Source of the DNA: Prorocentrum cordatum
Taxonomy: Eukaryota > Sar > Dinophyceae > Prorocentrales > Prorocentraceae
Direction of reading: 5' to 3'
DNA length: 20,000 nucleotides
NCBI GenBank assembly: GCA_963575745.1
Contig: CAUYUJ010017918.1
Coordinates: forward strand, 65,001-85,000
Below the pieces are notes generated by a model that was not told the DNA's origin, ran no database searches, and worked only from the letters and a program-made list of their open reading frames with translations. This document shows, one piece after another, positions 1-8,524 of this stretch (the first letter of the stretch is position 1; every line of letters starts with the position of its first letter). A program made the translations under genes and the position numbers.

Positions 1-230
1 TCAAACGAAGCTCAGCCAAAGCTCAAGCAATACTCAAGCACAGCTCAAACAAAGCTGAGCCGAAACCCCAAACACAGCTCAAACAAAGCTCAGAACAAGG
101 CTCGAACTAAGCTCACAATACAACTCAAGCACATCTCAGACAAAGCTCCGATGAGGCTAGAGCAACGCTCCAACAACGCTCAAACAAAGCTCACAACTCG
201 CTTGGCGAAGGCTCATACCATATGCAATGA
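1..230. repeat. Degenerate ~10-bp tandem repeat
   Basis: The stretch is built from many loose copies of a CAAAGCTCAA-like unit, visible as AGCTCAAACAAAGCTC, AGCTCAAGCA and similar variants at roughly 10-11 bp spacing. Copies become more diverged towards 200. No convincing gene overlaps it; short open frames here are shadows of the repeat. The left edge runs off the window, so the true array length is unknown. Confidence 0.75.
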
Positions 231-239
231 TGAGTACCG

Positions 240-1035
240 CAATTGTGAATATCAGATTGGGTGGAACTCCAGATGAGGCCACGACACGTGTGAGGGGTGT
301 GTCGAAATGGGTGGCCCAGACGCAAGCGACTGGTGCCATTGGGGCCTTCGGTGGAGCTCCATGAGGGGTCAGGAAATTGGCGAGGGGTTTGCCCGAACGG
401 GTGGCGCGGGCTCATGCGGACGGTGCCGTTAGGACCTTCAGTGAAACTCCCTTTGGGGGCACGGAACGTGTGAGGGGCGTGCCGGCGTAGGTGGCGCGGA
501 CGCGTGCGAACGGTGCCTCTGAGGCCTTGGGTGGAGCTCTCTATGGAGCAACGAAACGTGTGAGGGGTAGACGAAATGGGTAGCGCGGACGCCTGCGAAC
601 AATGCCATTGGGGATTTGGGTGGAGCTCCCCATGGGGCCGCGAAGTGTGAGGGGTGTGCAGGCATGAGTGGACCAGACGCATACGAACTGTGCCACTGGG
701 GCTTTGGGTGGAGGTCCCTATGAGGCCACGAAACGTGTGGTGTGTGCCGAAATGGGTGGCGCGGACGCGTATGGACGGTGCCGTTGGGGCCTTGGTTGGA
801 GCTCCCCATTGGGCCAGGACGCTCGTGAGGGGTGTGCCGAGAATGGGCGGCGCGGATGCGTGGACGGTGTCCGTGGGGCTTTGAGTGGAATTCCTATCCT
901 ATGGGGCAACCAAGCGTGCGAGGAGTGTGCCGACATGGGTGGCGCGGATGCATGTGGACGGTGCCAATGGGGCCTTGGGTTGAGGTGCCTACGGAGCCAC
1001 GGAACGTGCGAGGGGTGTGCCGAAATGGGTTCCCC
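240..1035. repeat. ~90-bp minisatellite, about nine copies
   Basis: A GTGAGGGGTGTGCCGAAATG-like landmark recurs near 290, 381, 470, 560, 647, 736, 825, 918 and 1008, giving spacings of 87-93 bp. Each unit also carries a GGTGCCATTGGGGCCTTGGG-like block followed by GGTGGAGCTCC. Copies are clearly diverged from one another. Because ~90 is a multiple of three, long open frames appear on both strands with 30-residue peptide repeats; I read these as by-products and not genes. The repeat ends abruptly near 1035 at the start of a C-rich tract. Confidence 0.85.
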
Positions 1036-1701
1036 GCTCCTCCTGGCCCCCCTCCCCTTGGCTGCTTCGCCGTCGTTTCCCCCTCGCCTCTCCGCCTCCG
1101 CGCCCCCGCCCTTCATCGTCACCCGTCTGCCAGACCGGACAGGAAGGATAGGGGCAGGGGGGAGAGATGGGTGGGACATGGCGGGGGAATGAGGGGGGGG
1201 GAGAAGGGGCTGCAGGCAGCAGGCGGAGGGGGAAGAGACGGGGGACGGGATTGGGGAGGGGAGGGGCGAGGCGGAAGAGGAGCGAGGGGAACCAGGGAAA
1301 AAGGGGCTGGAAAAGAGGGGGAGGCAGGACTCGGGACAAAGACGGTGATCGGAAGGGGGGGGAGGCGGGGAGGGCGGGGGGGCGGATCGTGCACCCCCTC
1401 ATGTCCCTCCCCAGAGGGTGGAGCCGGATCATCCACCCCCCACCCCTCCCCGTCCTCCTCCTCCCCCATCCGCCGCAAATTGGGGGGGAGGGACGAGAGC
1501 AGGGCCTGGCGCACGCCTCCCGCCCCCCTCGGCCACGGCGACGCCGAGATCGGAACCCGGCCGGCCGACGCCGACGGAACGAGCGCAGCCTGGAATTGGG
1601 GCGCCGCGGCGCAGCAATCGACAGAACCGACACGACCGAGCGCAGCCGACTGCGAAACACACGACTTGACGGCACCGCGGGCACCGCCTGCCCCCCTGGA
1701 C
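1036..1701. other. G/C-rich low-complexity tract, no gene seen
   Basis: C-rich DNA (1036-1140) passes into long G-rich runs (1150-1400), then mixed GC-rich DNA. Open frames exist on both strands over much of it, but they are rich in Gly/Arg or Pro/Ser/Arg, overlap each other in antisense and show no recognisable domain. This is the pattern expected from stop-poor GC-rich DNA. I see no RNA gene. Confidence 0.6.
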
Positions 1702-1886
1702 GCCTGGAAATTGGCCCCCACAGGGGGTTGCCTCCACAGGGGGGGGATGACCCTCAATTGCGGCGTTGGTGGTGATAGTTCGGCCACCTTGGAAGCCATA
1801 GTATTAACGCCATCGCAGAGATCGGGATCGTCTTCCCTCGGTGGAGGCACACCGCCGATCTTGGTGTTGGTGTCAACCTCTAGGCC
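1702..1886. mobile_element. Fold-back (MITE-like) element, copy 1
   Basis: This segment is a diverged copy of the better preserved fold-back element at 7474-7670, in the same orientation. Shared blocks include GCCTGGAAAT at the left end, TGCCTCCACAGGGGGG, the central TTCGGCCACCTTGGAAGCC, and GATCTTGGTGTTGGTGTCAA plus CCTCTAGGCC at the right end. The left arm has lost part of its terminal repeat relative to copy 2 (185 versus 197 bp). It encodes no protein of its own. No clear target duplication is visible at the edges. It is probably a non-autonomous DNA element; the exact family is unknown. Confidence 0.75.
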
Positions 1887-2113
1887 AGAGCCCCCCCCAC
1901 GCCCTCTTGCTGGACGCCCCTGCGCCGCGGCAGCCTGCAGCCACGTTGTGCCCGCCGGGTCGAACGCCTCCCGGGGTACAGAGTTCCGCGGGGCCGTCGC
2001 CGCCCGGGCAGTGGCGAGGAGGCAGGCCGAGGAGTCTGGAGGGGGGAGAGCGGGGCCGGACGAGGAGACACGAGAAGGGAGGAGCCAAGATTGAGGATGA
2101 GAGGGGGGGAAGG
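1887..2113. other. GC-rich flank, retrotransposon insertion site
   Basis: No gene is visible here. The last ~80 bases are purine-rich (GAGGAGACACGAGAAGGGAG and similar), matching the purine-rich DNA on the other side of the retrotransposon at 11491-11680. The element therefore appears to have landed in a polypurine tract. The final five bases, GAAGG (2109-2113), pair with GGAGG (11491-11495) as a probable target-site duplication. Confidence 0.6.
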
Positions 2114-2508
2114 TGCAGGTTCGCCGATAGGCGTCGTGGAATCAGTGTCATTGAAAAAACACCTCTCTCTCGTCCTCCGAAATGATGGTCCGTGGATATC
2201 TCTGTCCTTTTTCCTGTCACGGCAACGAGTGCAAGGCCCAGCACGCTGTCTCTGCCACTCGTCAGCAACTCTCTCGCAGCTCCGTCCGAGGAGCAAGCCC
2301 CAAGGATCGGTCCCATGGATATCTTCGTGTCGACTATTATGATATTCGGTCTCGATGTCCTGGCTAGCTCTCTGGAGCCAGCAAGTAGAACTCTGTCACC
2401 GCCCAAAATGCGGCTCAAGGGGCCCCTGAGCCACAACCATTACGGATCGCTGCAATGTGGAACGCGTTTCAACTGAAACGCGACAGGGGAAACACAGTTG
2501 GATTCACA
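2114..2508 (-). repeat. 3' LTR of the copia element
   Basis: This 395-bp segment is a direct repeat of 11127-11490. On the plus strand both copies start TGCA(G/A)GTTCGCCGAT and end CAGTTGGATTCACA, which are inverted TG/CA termini. By eye I count roughly 30 differences over about 364 aligned columns, near 8% divergence, so the insertion is not recent. The copy carries about 31 extra bases near 2406-2436, including a GGCTCAAGGGGCCCCTGAGCC near-palindrome, that the other LTR lacks. An open frame runs across it but resembles no known protein. Confidence 0.95.
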
Positions 2509-2738
2509 TCCCCAGAAGTCTCTGTTGCAGCTAATCCGTTCTCGGCTCCGCGCATTACTCTTTTAGTCGCTACCAAAATCGTGCGTCATATAAACTGGCA
2601 GCACAGACAACTGCAATGGGCGTCAGCCTTCGAAAGAAAATCGCGAACGGGTTCACCGAACAAAGATACAGGCTCCCGGTACAGGTACACAAACTCGGGA
2701 AGCGCCGTCTCGAAGCAAACCCATCGAAGGGGCTCTTC
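2509..2738 (-). other. 3' untranslated internal region with weak polypurine tract
   Basis: This lies between the end of the RNase H-side reading frame and the 3' LTR. On the minus strand the bases directly upstream of the LTR read CTTCTGGGGA, which may be a degraded polypurine tract; the purine run is short and interrupted, so this is a weak call. Nothing else is recognisable. Confidence 0.4.
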
Positions 2739-3590
2739 TCAAACCTTGCCATCACTCACATCACTCTCGTCACCGCCATCTGCTGCATCTGGTAGTGTGA
2801 TCCCTGCCTTCAGAAATTCCATCTTGATGAGTCCGGCCACGTCCGTGTTGTTCTCAAATATGCTGAGTCCCCTTTCGTTCCTCTTGTTTGCGCTGAGCTG
2901 TTCGTCGTCCTCGACTGGGGCCCAGCGCCACGTTTTCATGTACAGCTCGATGGGACCCGCTGCTGTAGTCTCTGTCAGACTGCCCGCCAGTTTCGCCTCG
3001 GAATGGCACCATCGTGCGATCAACTTCGTCTCGTTGAGACACTTCTTGAATGCAATCAGCTCCAGCGCGGTCCGCTTCTCGGCCAGACTCTGCATCTGCA
3101 TCTGTTTCGCTAGGCAGTCGTAGATGCCCTTCGCGTCCACGCACAGGCACGACCTGACCTGTTTGACACCTTCGATCATCGGCTTGGCTGACATCATCAC
3201 ACTCGCGGTCCCCGACACAACGTCTGATACGAACCCGTTCAGCCCTGCTCACATCAATCGGACAATGAACAACTCGCCCTCCGCCACCGCGAGAGTCTGA
3301 ACATCCGCCGCCAACGAGCTTCTCGCCACCAGCGGTAGCTTCCCACTGCGATGCGAAACCCAGCCCACTGGTGATCGTTTCCCACTCAGGATCTCTTCAG
3401 GTGCGATCCCGACTACGCAGCCTCCAGTCGAGAGTCCACCCAGTCGGTTCGCCCACGCAGCATCACTCCAGCCCGCGACCACGGCCTCGCTCTCGAACAG
3501 CTTGAACTTCATCTTGTAGCTTGGGTCGTTATTCATCTGCCTGGTCAACTTGTTGATCCCGAAGAATCTCCACCGTCGCCGTTGGTCCAC
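2739..3590 (-). pseudogene. RNase H domain of copia Pol and C-terminal tail
   Basis: RNase H removes the RNA strand of the RNA/DNA hybrid during reverse transcription. The fragment shows a GWSDAAWANR motif (Asp at 3462-3464), the copia-type segment VSHRSGKLPLVARSSLAAD, and CVDAKGIYD further on. In relatives I expect AAE where this copy has AAD, so the catalytic Glu may be replaced by Asp. An in-frame TGA at 3249-3251 splits the domain after FIVRLM, and reading resumes in the same frame with AGLNGFVSD, so it looks like a point nonsense change. The part after CVDAKGIYD continues into a tail ending at a TGA at 2739-2741. Identification as copia RNase H is firm; activity is unlikely. Confidence 0.88.
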
Positions 3591-4510
3591 TGCTCTGGAA
3601 GATAGAACGCTGCGCCTGGTACTTCGGCATCGTCTGAGTAGCTGCCCATTGTATCTCGCCGAGTGCGCCCCGCAGCATTGTCATTCCCTGGTCCGTCAGC
3701 ATCTGATCGCGTTGTTTGCGACGCTCCTGGCTGATATTGATCTCGGTGATGATGTCGATGAACTCCTTCTGGTGCATGGTGACCTCGCCGCTGGCTTCCT
3801 GGCACACTGCCAGTCCGGTCTGCTTAAAGCTTCCTTCTTCCCACGGTGTCCACCTGAAGGCCTTTTGCTACTTCATCTCGATGTCTCCACCAGACTCCGC
3901 CATCTCCAGCAACCGGGAAGTCGCCCGCGTAGGTGCCGACCACTCCGCACACGTTGCCGTCCGTGTCGCTGAAGACCCACACGGACTGCTCTGAAACACA
4001 TCGTTGTCTACCGAGCTGTTCCATAAGGGTGTCCACGCTCTCGTGCCATGACTTTGGCGCTTGACACAATCCACGCGCGGCCTTCTTCAGTTTCACAGCC
4101 GTCCCTTTTGGTGCTCCTAGCTCCTCCGCCAGCTCGTCGCCGGCCTCGATGTAGGTTGGCTTGTCGTCCGGCATCCCTTTCCCTTGTAGGAGCACTGCCC
4201 TCGCGTCGCCCTTCTTCAGCTTCCATCTTTTCATGGCCGTCAGCTGGAAGATCATGTTGCGCACTCTCCTCGTCATAGTGGGTGATGCGACTGGTTCCTC
4301 TCCTAATCTCGGGTCTTGGTACCCCAGCACCACCACTCTAGCCTTGGCTCGACTTCCTCCGGTAGCTTCGTCCTTCTTCCAGGCCAGCACCCATCTCGTC
4401 TTCCGCGCGCACTACTGTTTCGGCCTGATGTGCGGCGGTAGCTTCTCGAGCACCCCGTTGGCCGTCCAGTCTCTGACCTCTACCAACTTCGCCCCCATTC
4501 ATCGAGCTCT
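3591..4510 (-). pseudogene. Reverse transcriptase (RVT_2 type) of copia Pol, broken
   Basis: It would copy element RNA into DNA. In order, the minus strand shows the family's entry segment (VRDWTANGVLEKLPPHI, ~4415-4480), RWVLAWKK, KARVVVLGYQDPRLGEE, the motif A region KKGDARAVLLQG, and LKKAARGLCQAPKSWHE. The motif C region reads GTYAGDF where copia enzymes have x-V-D-D, so the first catalytic Asp is Gly (codon GGC, 3923-3925). The downstream palm/thumb segment GALGEIQWAATQTMP (within 3529-3807) lies in another frame, so a frameshift falls near 3810-3830. An in-frame TAG at 4412-4414 interrupts the N-terminal part. The enzyme is identifiable and almost certainly inactive. Confidence 0.9.
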
Positions 4511-5479
4511 TTTGTTCTTCCGTCGCATTCTTGACACTCGCTTCGGACCTTCCCTTCTTCGGGGCCTTGGCAACGTACTTCGCGGGCTGTCTCGCGAACT
4601 TGTTGATGCTGTTCTCGTCGAACGCTTCGAACGCCACCTCGATGCATTCCGTGCCTGTCGGGATCTGAAGCTCCTCCTCTATCTCGGACGCTGCGCAGGC
4701 TGCCAGGTCGAAGTCGTCCCAATCCACCTTTTTTCCAATCCAGTTGACCCAATTTGGCCGTCTGGTCGTTGAAGAAAACGCTGTAATTCTTGAGCGATGG
4801 CCCATAATTGGTCCGCATTATGACTCTCCTCTTCGTTTTCTCGAACAAGTCGGTCTTGCCCATCCTCTTTTCGGGAATCCGTCTTTTGATATCTTCTTGT
4901 GCGGCAGTTGGCTGTTGCGTAATATTTACCTTGTCTTTCTTGGTGTCCTCCATCGGTGGCTGATCTGTCTCTCGATCCTTCGCTTCTTGGGCCACAGTCG
5001 TCGGCTCCTCGAGAATCTCCGACTTCTCCGGCTCAGCGGCCTGATCCACTTGCAGATTGTCCTTCGCCGTGATGACCGGGAACAAGTATGTCCTACCAGC
5101 CCGGCGACTTCCCATCGATCTCGTTGACTTCCCATGAACGGTTCAGTTTTCGTCCTTGACCGTCTGTCTCCTCTGAGCCGCCCTCGTGACCCTCTCCATG
5201 TTTGCCTTCTCCGGTTTCGATCTGAATCCTCTCGGTGTGACCAGCGCTACCCTGGGTCGATGATGCAGTCGAACATGAGCTGGTCGCTCGTCGAACTCGC
5301 CTGCTTCCCAGCGGACCTCCTGATCTCTATCATCGGGTGCTCGAGCACTAGCCTCCGGAACGTACGTCTCCTCGCGCATGGGCGCGCCATCCTTGTCCGC
5401 GGATATCACCTCGCCTTTGTTGAGACTCCCGGAAGCATCCACAAAGGTCTACGGTGTCTGCTTCTCCTCGAAGAACACC
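4511..5479 (-). pseudogene. Charged linker between integrase and reverse transcriptase
   Basis: No catalytic domain is visible. The reading is spread over at least three frames: an Asp/Glu/Lys-rich piece at ~4760-5115 (AKDNLQVDQAAEPEKSEIL, later KRRIPEKRMGKTDLFEKTKR), a continuation at ~4490-4760 (VDWDDFDLAACAASEIEEEL, FEAFDENSINKFARQPA), and a poorly preserved stretch at 5143-5442. Such low-complexity charged linkers are usual between integrase and reverse transcriptase in copia polyproteins. The frame changes near 4790 and near 5120-5145 indicate indels. Assignment rests on position and composition only. Confidence 0.6.
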
Positions 5480-5844
5480 CCCTCCTCTCTTGGACTGGCC
5501 GTTCTTAGTTCTTCCGGCGCGCACCTCCGCAACCTGGATCCCATCGCGACCCTGACTTTCCATGATTGAACCAATGTTCCGTCGCCTGCCTTAGTAGTCT
5601 GCGCGCCGAGAAGGGCACCTGGTCCAAACCATCGTCGTCGATCGATCCCGTGCTGACGCGGTCCTCCTGGCGCTGGATGACTCGCCTGCTTGCCGCGCCT
5701 CGATGCGCAGACAAACGTGCCCGGGTATACGTGTTGCAGTCGCTGATCGCGTGCTACAGCTGCTCTGGCCCGTTGCTGTTTGAGTATTCGCTCGCCAATG
5801 ATCTCGGAGGCCAGCGCCCTCCATGTAGCTCTGGTCGGTGCGCT
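5480..5844 (-). pseudogene. Integrase C-terminal domain remnant
   Basis: On the minus strand about 5490-5650 translates to DRRRWFGPGALLGAQTT followed by SWKVRVAMGSRLRRCAPEEL. This matches the pattern I know from copia integrase C-termini, where an RW.GP...G strand is followed by W(V/I)...G.L.RC.PEQLR. It is in a different frame from the integrase core, so at least one frameshift separates them around 5650-5845. The part between (5650-5844) is scrambled among frames and only weakly readable. The role in an intact element would be DNA binding during integration. Confidence 0.7.
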
Positions 5845-6576
5845 TCACAACGTCCAGGTGACCCTCCTTCTTGAGCGTTCCGGACCAATTCTTGTCCCGC
5901 CCGAATGCCCATTGGCCCATTGGCTTGGACTGTAGCCGTCAACCCTCTCGACCGTGTTGTGGGCCTCCACTGCTGCATGTACTGCTGCCTCTCGGTCGGT
6001 CTCGTGGCCCCGATGCGTGGCCGTGGCGCACTCACACACCGTCTTGATAGCCCGCTTGGCGATCCCGCCCTGCCAGCGCGCCTGAGTCGCAGCGCTGTCA
6101 TCGAAGAACTCGCGTGAAACGAACGATCCTTCAGGGCCTAGACGGAGTACGCTCGGCATATCGCATCTGTCTGACAAATTACCGCGGACTGTCTCCAGTA
6201 ACTCCTCGGCCGTGCAGTTCCTCGACTCCTGGGCGGGCACTGGGAAGATCTCGATGGCCAGCGTCAGCCTGCTCGCCTCGTCAACGACCGCCAGGTATTT
6301 CCTCTTGACCTGGTCGTTCCCGACGATCTCCTTCACGTCGACGCCCACCACCTGCCAGAGGTCTCTGGCTGGATCAAGTACTGCTGTTGGTCGAGGTCTG
6401 GGGACCTGGTTCTCGATGCACGAGCGGCACTTGATCTTCTTTACGGCCGCTATTGTCGTCGCTGACGCCCCGCGTCTCCTCGGCATCCGAATCATCACCC
6501 TCGGTAGCCGATGTCCGGTGTTGCGGTGCAATCGCATGGCTGCCTTCATCAGCTCGTTCTGCTTCAGCGTTGACAC
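5845..6576 (-). pseudogene. Integrase core (GAG-pre-integrase zinc motif plus rve), catalytically dead
   Basis: The fragment begins with an HHCC zinc motif (residues ~17-53: LHRNTGH, then KIKCRSC) and continues into a retroviral-type integrase core. The first catalytic Asp is in VVGVDVKEI (residue ~80). The second is expected in a DPEG motif but reads LGPEGSF, with Gly at residue ~147 (codon GGC at 6136-6138, one transition from GAC). The Glu region reads TQARWQGGIAKR, where Glu is expected at the Gln (codon CAG, 6082-6084), and the spacing from the second Asp position is shorter than normal, pointing to a deletion. The tail YSPSQWANG is typical of this family. It is in frame with the upstream methyltransferase-like fragment, separated by one TAA. 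Confidence 0.92.
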
Positions 6577-6585
6577 TTCATCCCG

Positions 6586-7422
6586 TTACTGTTGCTCGTC
6601 ACTCGTGAGTTCCAGCTCCTTCCCGTTTTCGAACATCTCCTTCTTTTCGCTAGCCCAGACCTCTTCCTGCTTTGACACCTCTATCATGCCCAGTAGCTCC
6701 GGCGGCTCGATAATGTTCCGCCATATGACCCTCGCCATCCTAACTGGGTATCTTCCTGACAAGGTCGCGTCCTTCCCACAGCGCTCAGCACGTCCGTGTC
6801 CTTTGGGATCTGGGCATTGCTTTCCTCCCTGCACCGACGCAAGTTTCTTCCTGCTGGTCCACAGCGCCAATGGCTTGTAGATCGGCTCGCCCTTGGCGTT
6901 GACTACTCCGACCTGGCATCCGTCGGAGTTCACCCTTCTCATGCCCATCTCGTCAAAGAACCCCATCAGCGCCGGGAGGTGCCTCCATCCATGGCAGTTG
7001 CGCGGCCACTCGAAGTGTACGTCCCCGCCGTTGTTCTTGGCGACCCTGCTCACCTGTCTGAAGTGATTCACGATCTTCTCGAGGTTTCTCTTTCGTGCTT
7101 CGAGCTTCTTCCAATGCTGGATGTCCTGTCTGCCGATGTGGCCGTTGTGTAGCGCGCTGATTGCTGCGCATGGTAGGCTTCCCCAGATGTCCGCTCCAGG
7201 GTTCTTTGTCGCGATTATCTTGGCTAGCTCAAGTCCACCCTTGGTGCTGAGGTCCGCGCCCTTCCGAATGATCCCGATGATCTCCGCGCCCCTTCGTTCC
7301 TCTGCGATCTCCCCGAGCTGGCTGTCCTCCTCCGCGCAGAACTCGGTCAGCTTCTTCGCGTCAAGATCCGCCGCGAGCCTGGCCTCAGTTACCTGCCCCA
7401 GTAACCAGCTGTAGTCCTTCAT
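6586..7422 (-). pseudogene. Methyltransferase-like domain fused upstream of integrase
   Basis: A 278-residue open stretch lies between the protease/linker and the integrase. It contains GADLSTKGGLELAK, then DIWGSLPCAAIS (residues ~78-89), VHFEWPRNCHGW (~135-146), GCQVGVVNAKGEPIYKPL, and a Cys/His cluster KQCPDPKGHGRAERCGK. From memory, dinoflagellate copia polyproteins carry a related segment with a SPPC..WS motif followed by an E-H/W-P motif. This resembles cytosine-C5 methyltransferase motif IV (Pro-Cys) and motif VI (Glu), but I cannot confirm the fold. In this copy SLPC keeps the Cys and FEWP keeps the Glu. It ends at a TAA (6586-6588), after which the same frame runs straight into integrase, so the stop looks acquired. 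Function is inferred. Confidence 0.6.
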
Positions 7423-7473
7423 GGTGATCTCTTCCTTGCGCTACTCGACGTCAACCCCGAAGGTGATGTGGGA
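7423..7473 (-). pseudogene. Short polyprotein remnant beside the fold-back insertion
   Basis: These bases join the methyltransferase-like fragment to the fold-back element. In the frame of the downstream fragment they contain a TAG close to its start, giving VE, stop, RKEEIT directly before MKDYSW. The frame is therefore closed upstream, consistent with decay around the insertion. Confidence 0.4.
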
Positions 7474-7670
7474 GGCCTGGAAATGGGCACCAACACCAAG
7501 ACAGAGGGCTGCCTCCACAGGGGGGAGGTGATCCTAGATTTCGGTGTTGGTGGTAATATTATTTCGGCCACCTTGGAAGCCAGTATATTACCACCATCGC
7601 CGAGATCGGGATCTTCTTCCCTCGGTGGAAAAACACCGCCGATCTTGGTGTTGGTGTCAACCTCTAGGCC
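7474..7670. mobile_element. Fold-back (MITE-like) element, copy 2, within the polyprotein
   Basis: The 197-bp segment is an imperfect palindrome over nearly its full length. The left end GGCCTGGAAATGGGCACCAA matches the reverse complement of the right end, GGCCTAGAGGTTGACACCAA, and the arms stay alignable to the centre (GGTGTTGGTGGTAATATTATT versus GGCGATGGTGGTAATATACTG). The arms are about 90 bp and the middle is TTCGGCCACCTTGGAAGCC. A diverged sister copy is at 1702-1886. It is open on the minus strand and is translated within a longer frame as a peptide containing KIGGVFPPREEDPDLGDGG, so gene predictors may mistake it for exon. No firm target duplication is visible. Confidence 0.85.
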
Positions 7671-8524
7671 TGCGATGATGACGTCGGTGCCCCCGATGGG
7701 GGCGTCGGCGTCCGGGCTCGGACACCCTCTGCCTCCCCGCCCTGGGGAGACCCCTTCTTCTTTCGGCAAACTTGGTGATCTGCTGGCCGCTTCGTGCTGC
7801 CCCTCATCTGATCGAATAGCACGTCGGCTCTGGCCCTCGGGTCCGTGTCCGGGCACGGCGTCTCCTCGTCGAATGGTCCAGCTGTCACGAACCAGTCCTC
7901 CGATGACACCTTCTCGACCTTGACCCTGCTCTCCTTCTCGGATGTCGCCTTCTCCTCGGTGATCCGCTCCTCGGTGATCTCCTCGATCAAGAGCTTCCCC
8001 ACTGTCGGTCCCAACGGCCCCGTCTGTCGATGCTTGCCCGCGGATCCGTGCTTCGGCACATGCAGCATAACCAGCTCGCACTTCATGCACTTGTAACTCA
8101 CCTTGTACTGGTTGGCATTCCTCGACAGCGGGTGCGTCGCGTCGCGTTCTCCGTAGCAGGGCTTTCCCAAGTAGCGAGCGCCACTCTTGATGGCTGATTC
8201 CGCTCTGTTCCAGTCCAGGCGTAGATCGCGGCGATCCAGATTCATCCACTCGCCGATAGTGCGCCTGCCCCGTCGTTCTGGGTCTGTCTGTCGCCGTCGT
8301 TGGTCTCCACCGCCCTTCTGATGTCCGGGGCCGCCGTCGGGGTCCTCGTCCTTCTTGGTGCTGCGGTTCCTGGCGGGGTTCACTGGGATGTCGGCTGCTG
8401 TCGCTGCCCCCGCTGTTCCGGGCATGACCCCCAGCGGCCCGCGCCCGGGTCGCGCTGATCCCTCGCGACCTCGATCTCGAGCCAACGCGTAGCGGATTAC
8501 AATCGCCGCCATTATCACCATCAT
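7671..8524 (-). pseudogene. Linker with CxxC motif between protease and methyltransferase-like domain
   Basis: The most protein-like frame is rich in charge and Gly/Arg at its start, then has IGEWMNLDRRDLRLDW, GARYLGKPCYGERDATH, and NQYKVSYKCMKCELVMLHVP (CMKC at residues ~146-149), then a Glu/Lys-rich tail with EEITEERITEEKATSEKE. I recall a comparable CxxC segment preceded by an Asn-Gln in dinoflagellate copia polyproteins; it may bind zinc or be a half zinc ribbon. A longer alternative frame overlaps it (7419-8960) but lacks these features. The frame ends at the fold-back element. Function is unknown. Confidence 0.55.

Noticed and set aside
240-1035. CRISPR-like array
   Set aside because: The whole ~90-bp unit repeats, with no alternation of conserved repeats and unique spacers, and the setting is eukaryotic.
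832-2094. 420-codon plus-strand open frame
   Set aside because: It spans the minisatellite, the G-rich tract and fold-back copy 1, is low complexity, overlaps open antisense frames and has no domain. Stop-poor GC-rich DNA explains it.
2425-2445. Dinoflagellate spliced-leader-like sequence on the minus strand
   Set aside because: CCGTAATGGTTGTGGCTCAGG resembles the spliced leader CCGTAGCCATTTTGGCTCAAG at both ends, but about a third of the positions differ and it spans the edge of the LTR-specific insertion. Probably chance.
3550-6880. Plus-strand open frames of 70-220 codons across the Pol region
   Set aside because: They lie antisense to recognisable reverse transcriptase, integrase and methyltransferase-like segments and have no domain of their own.
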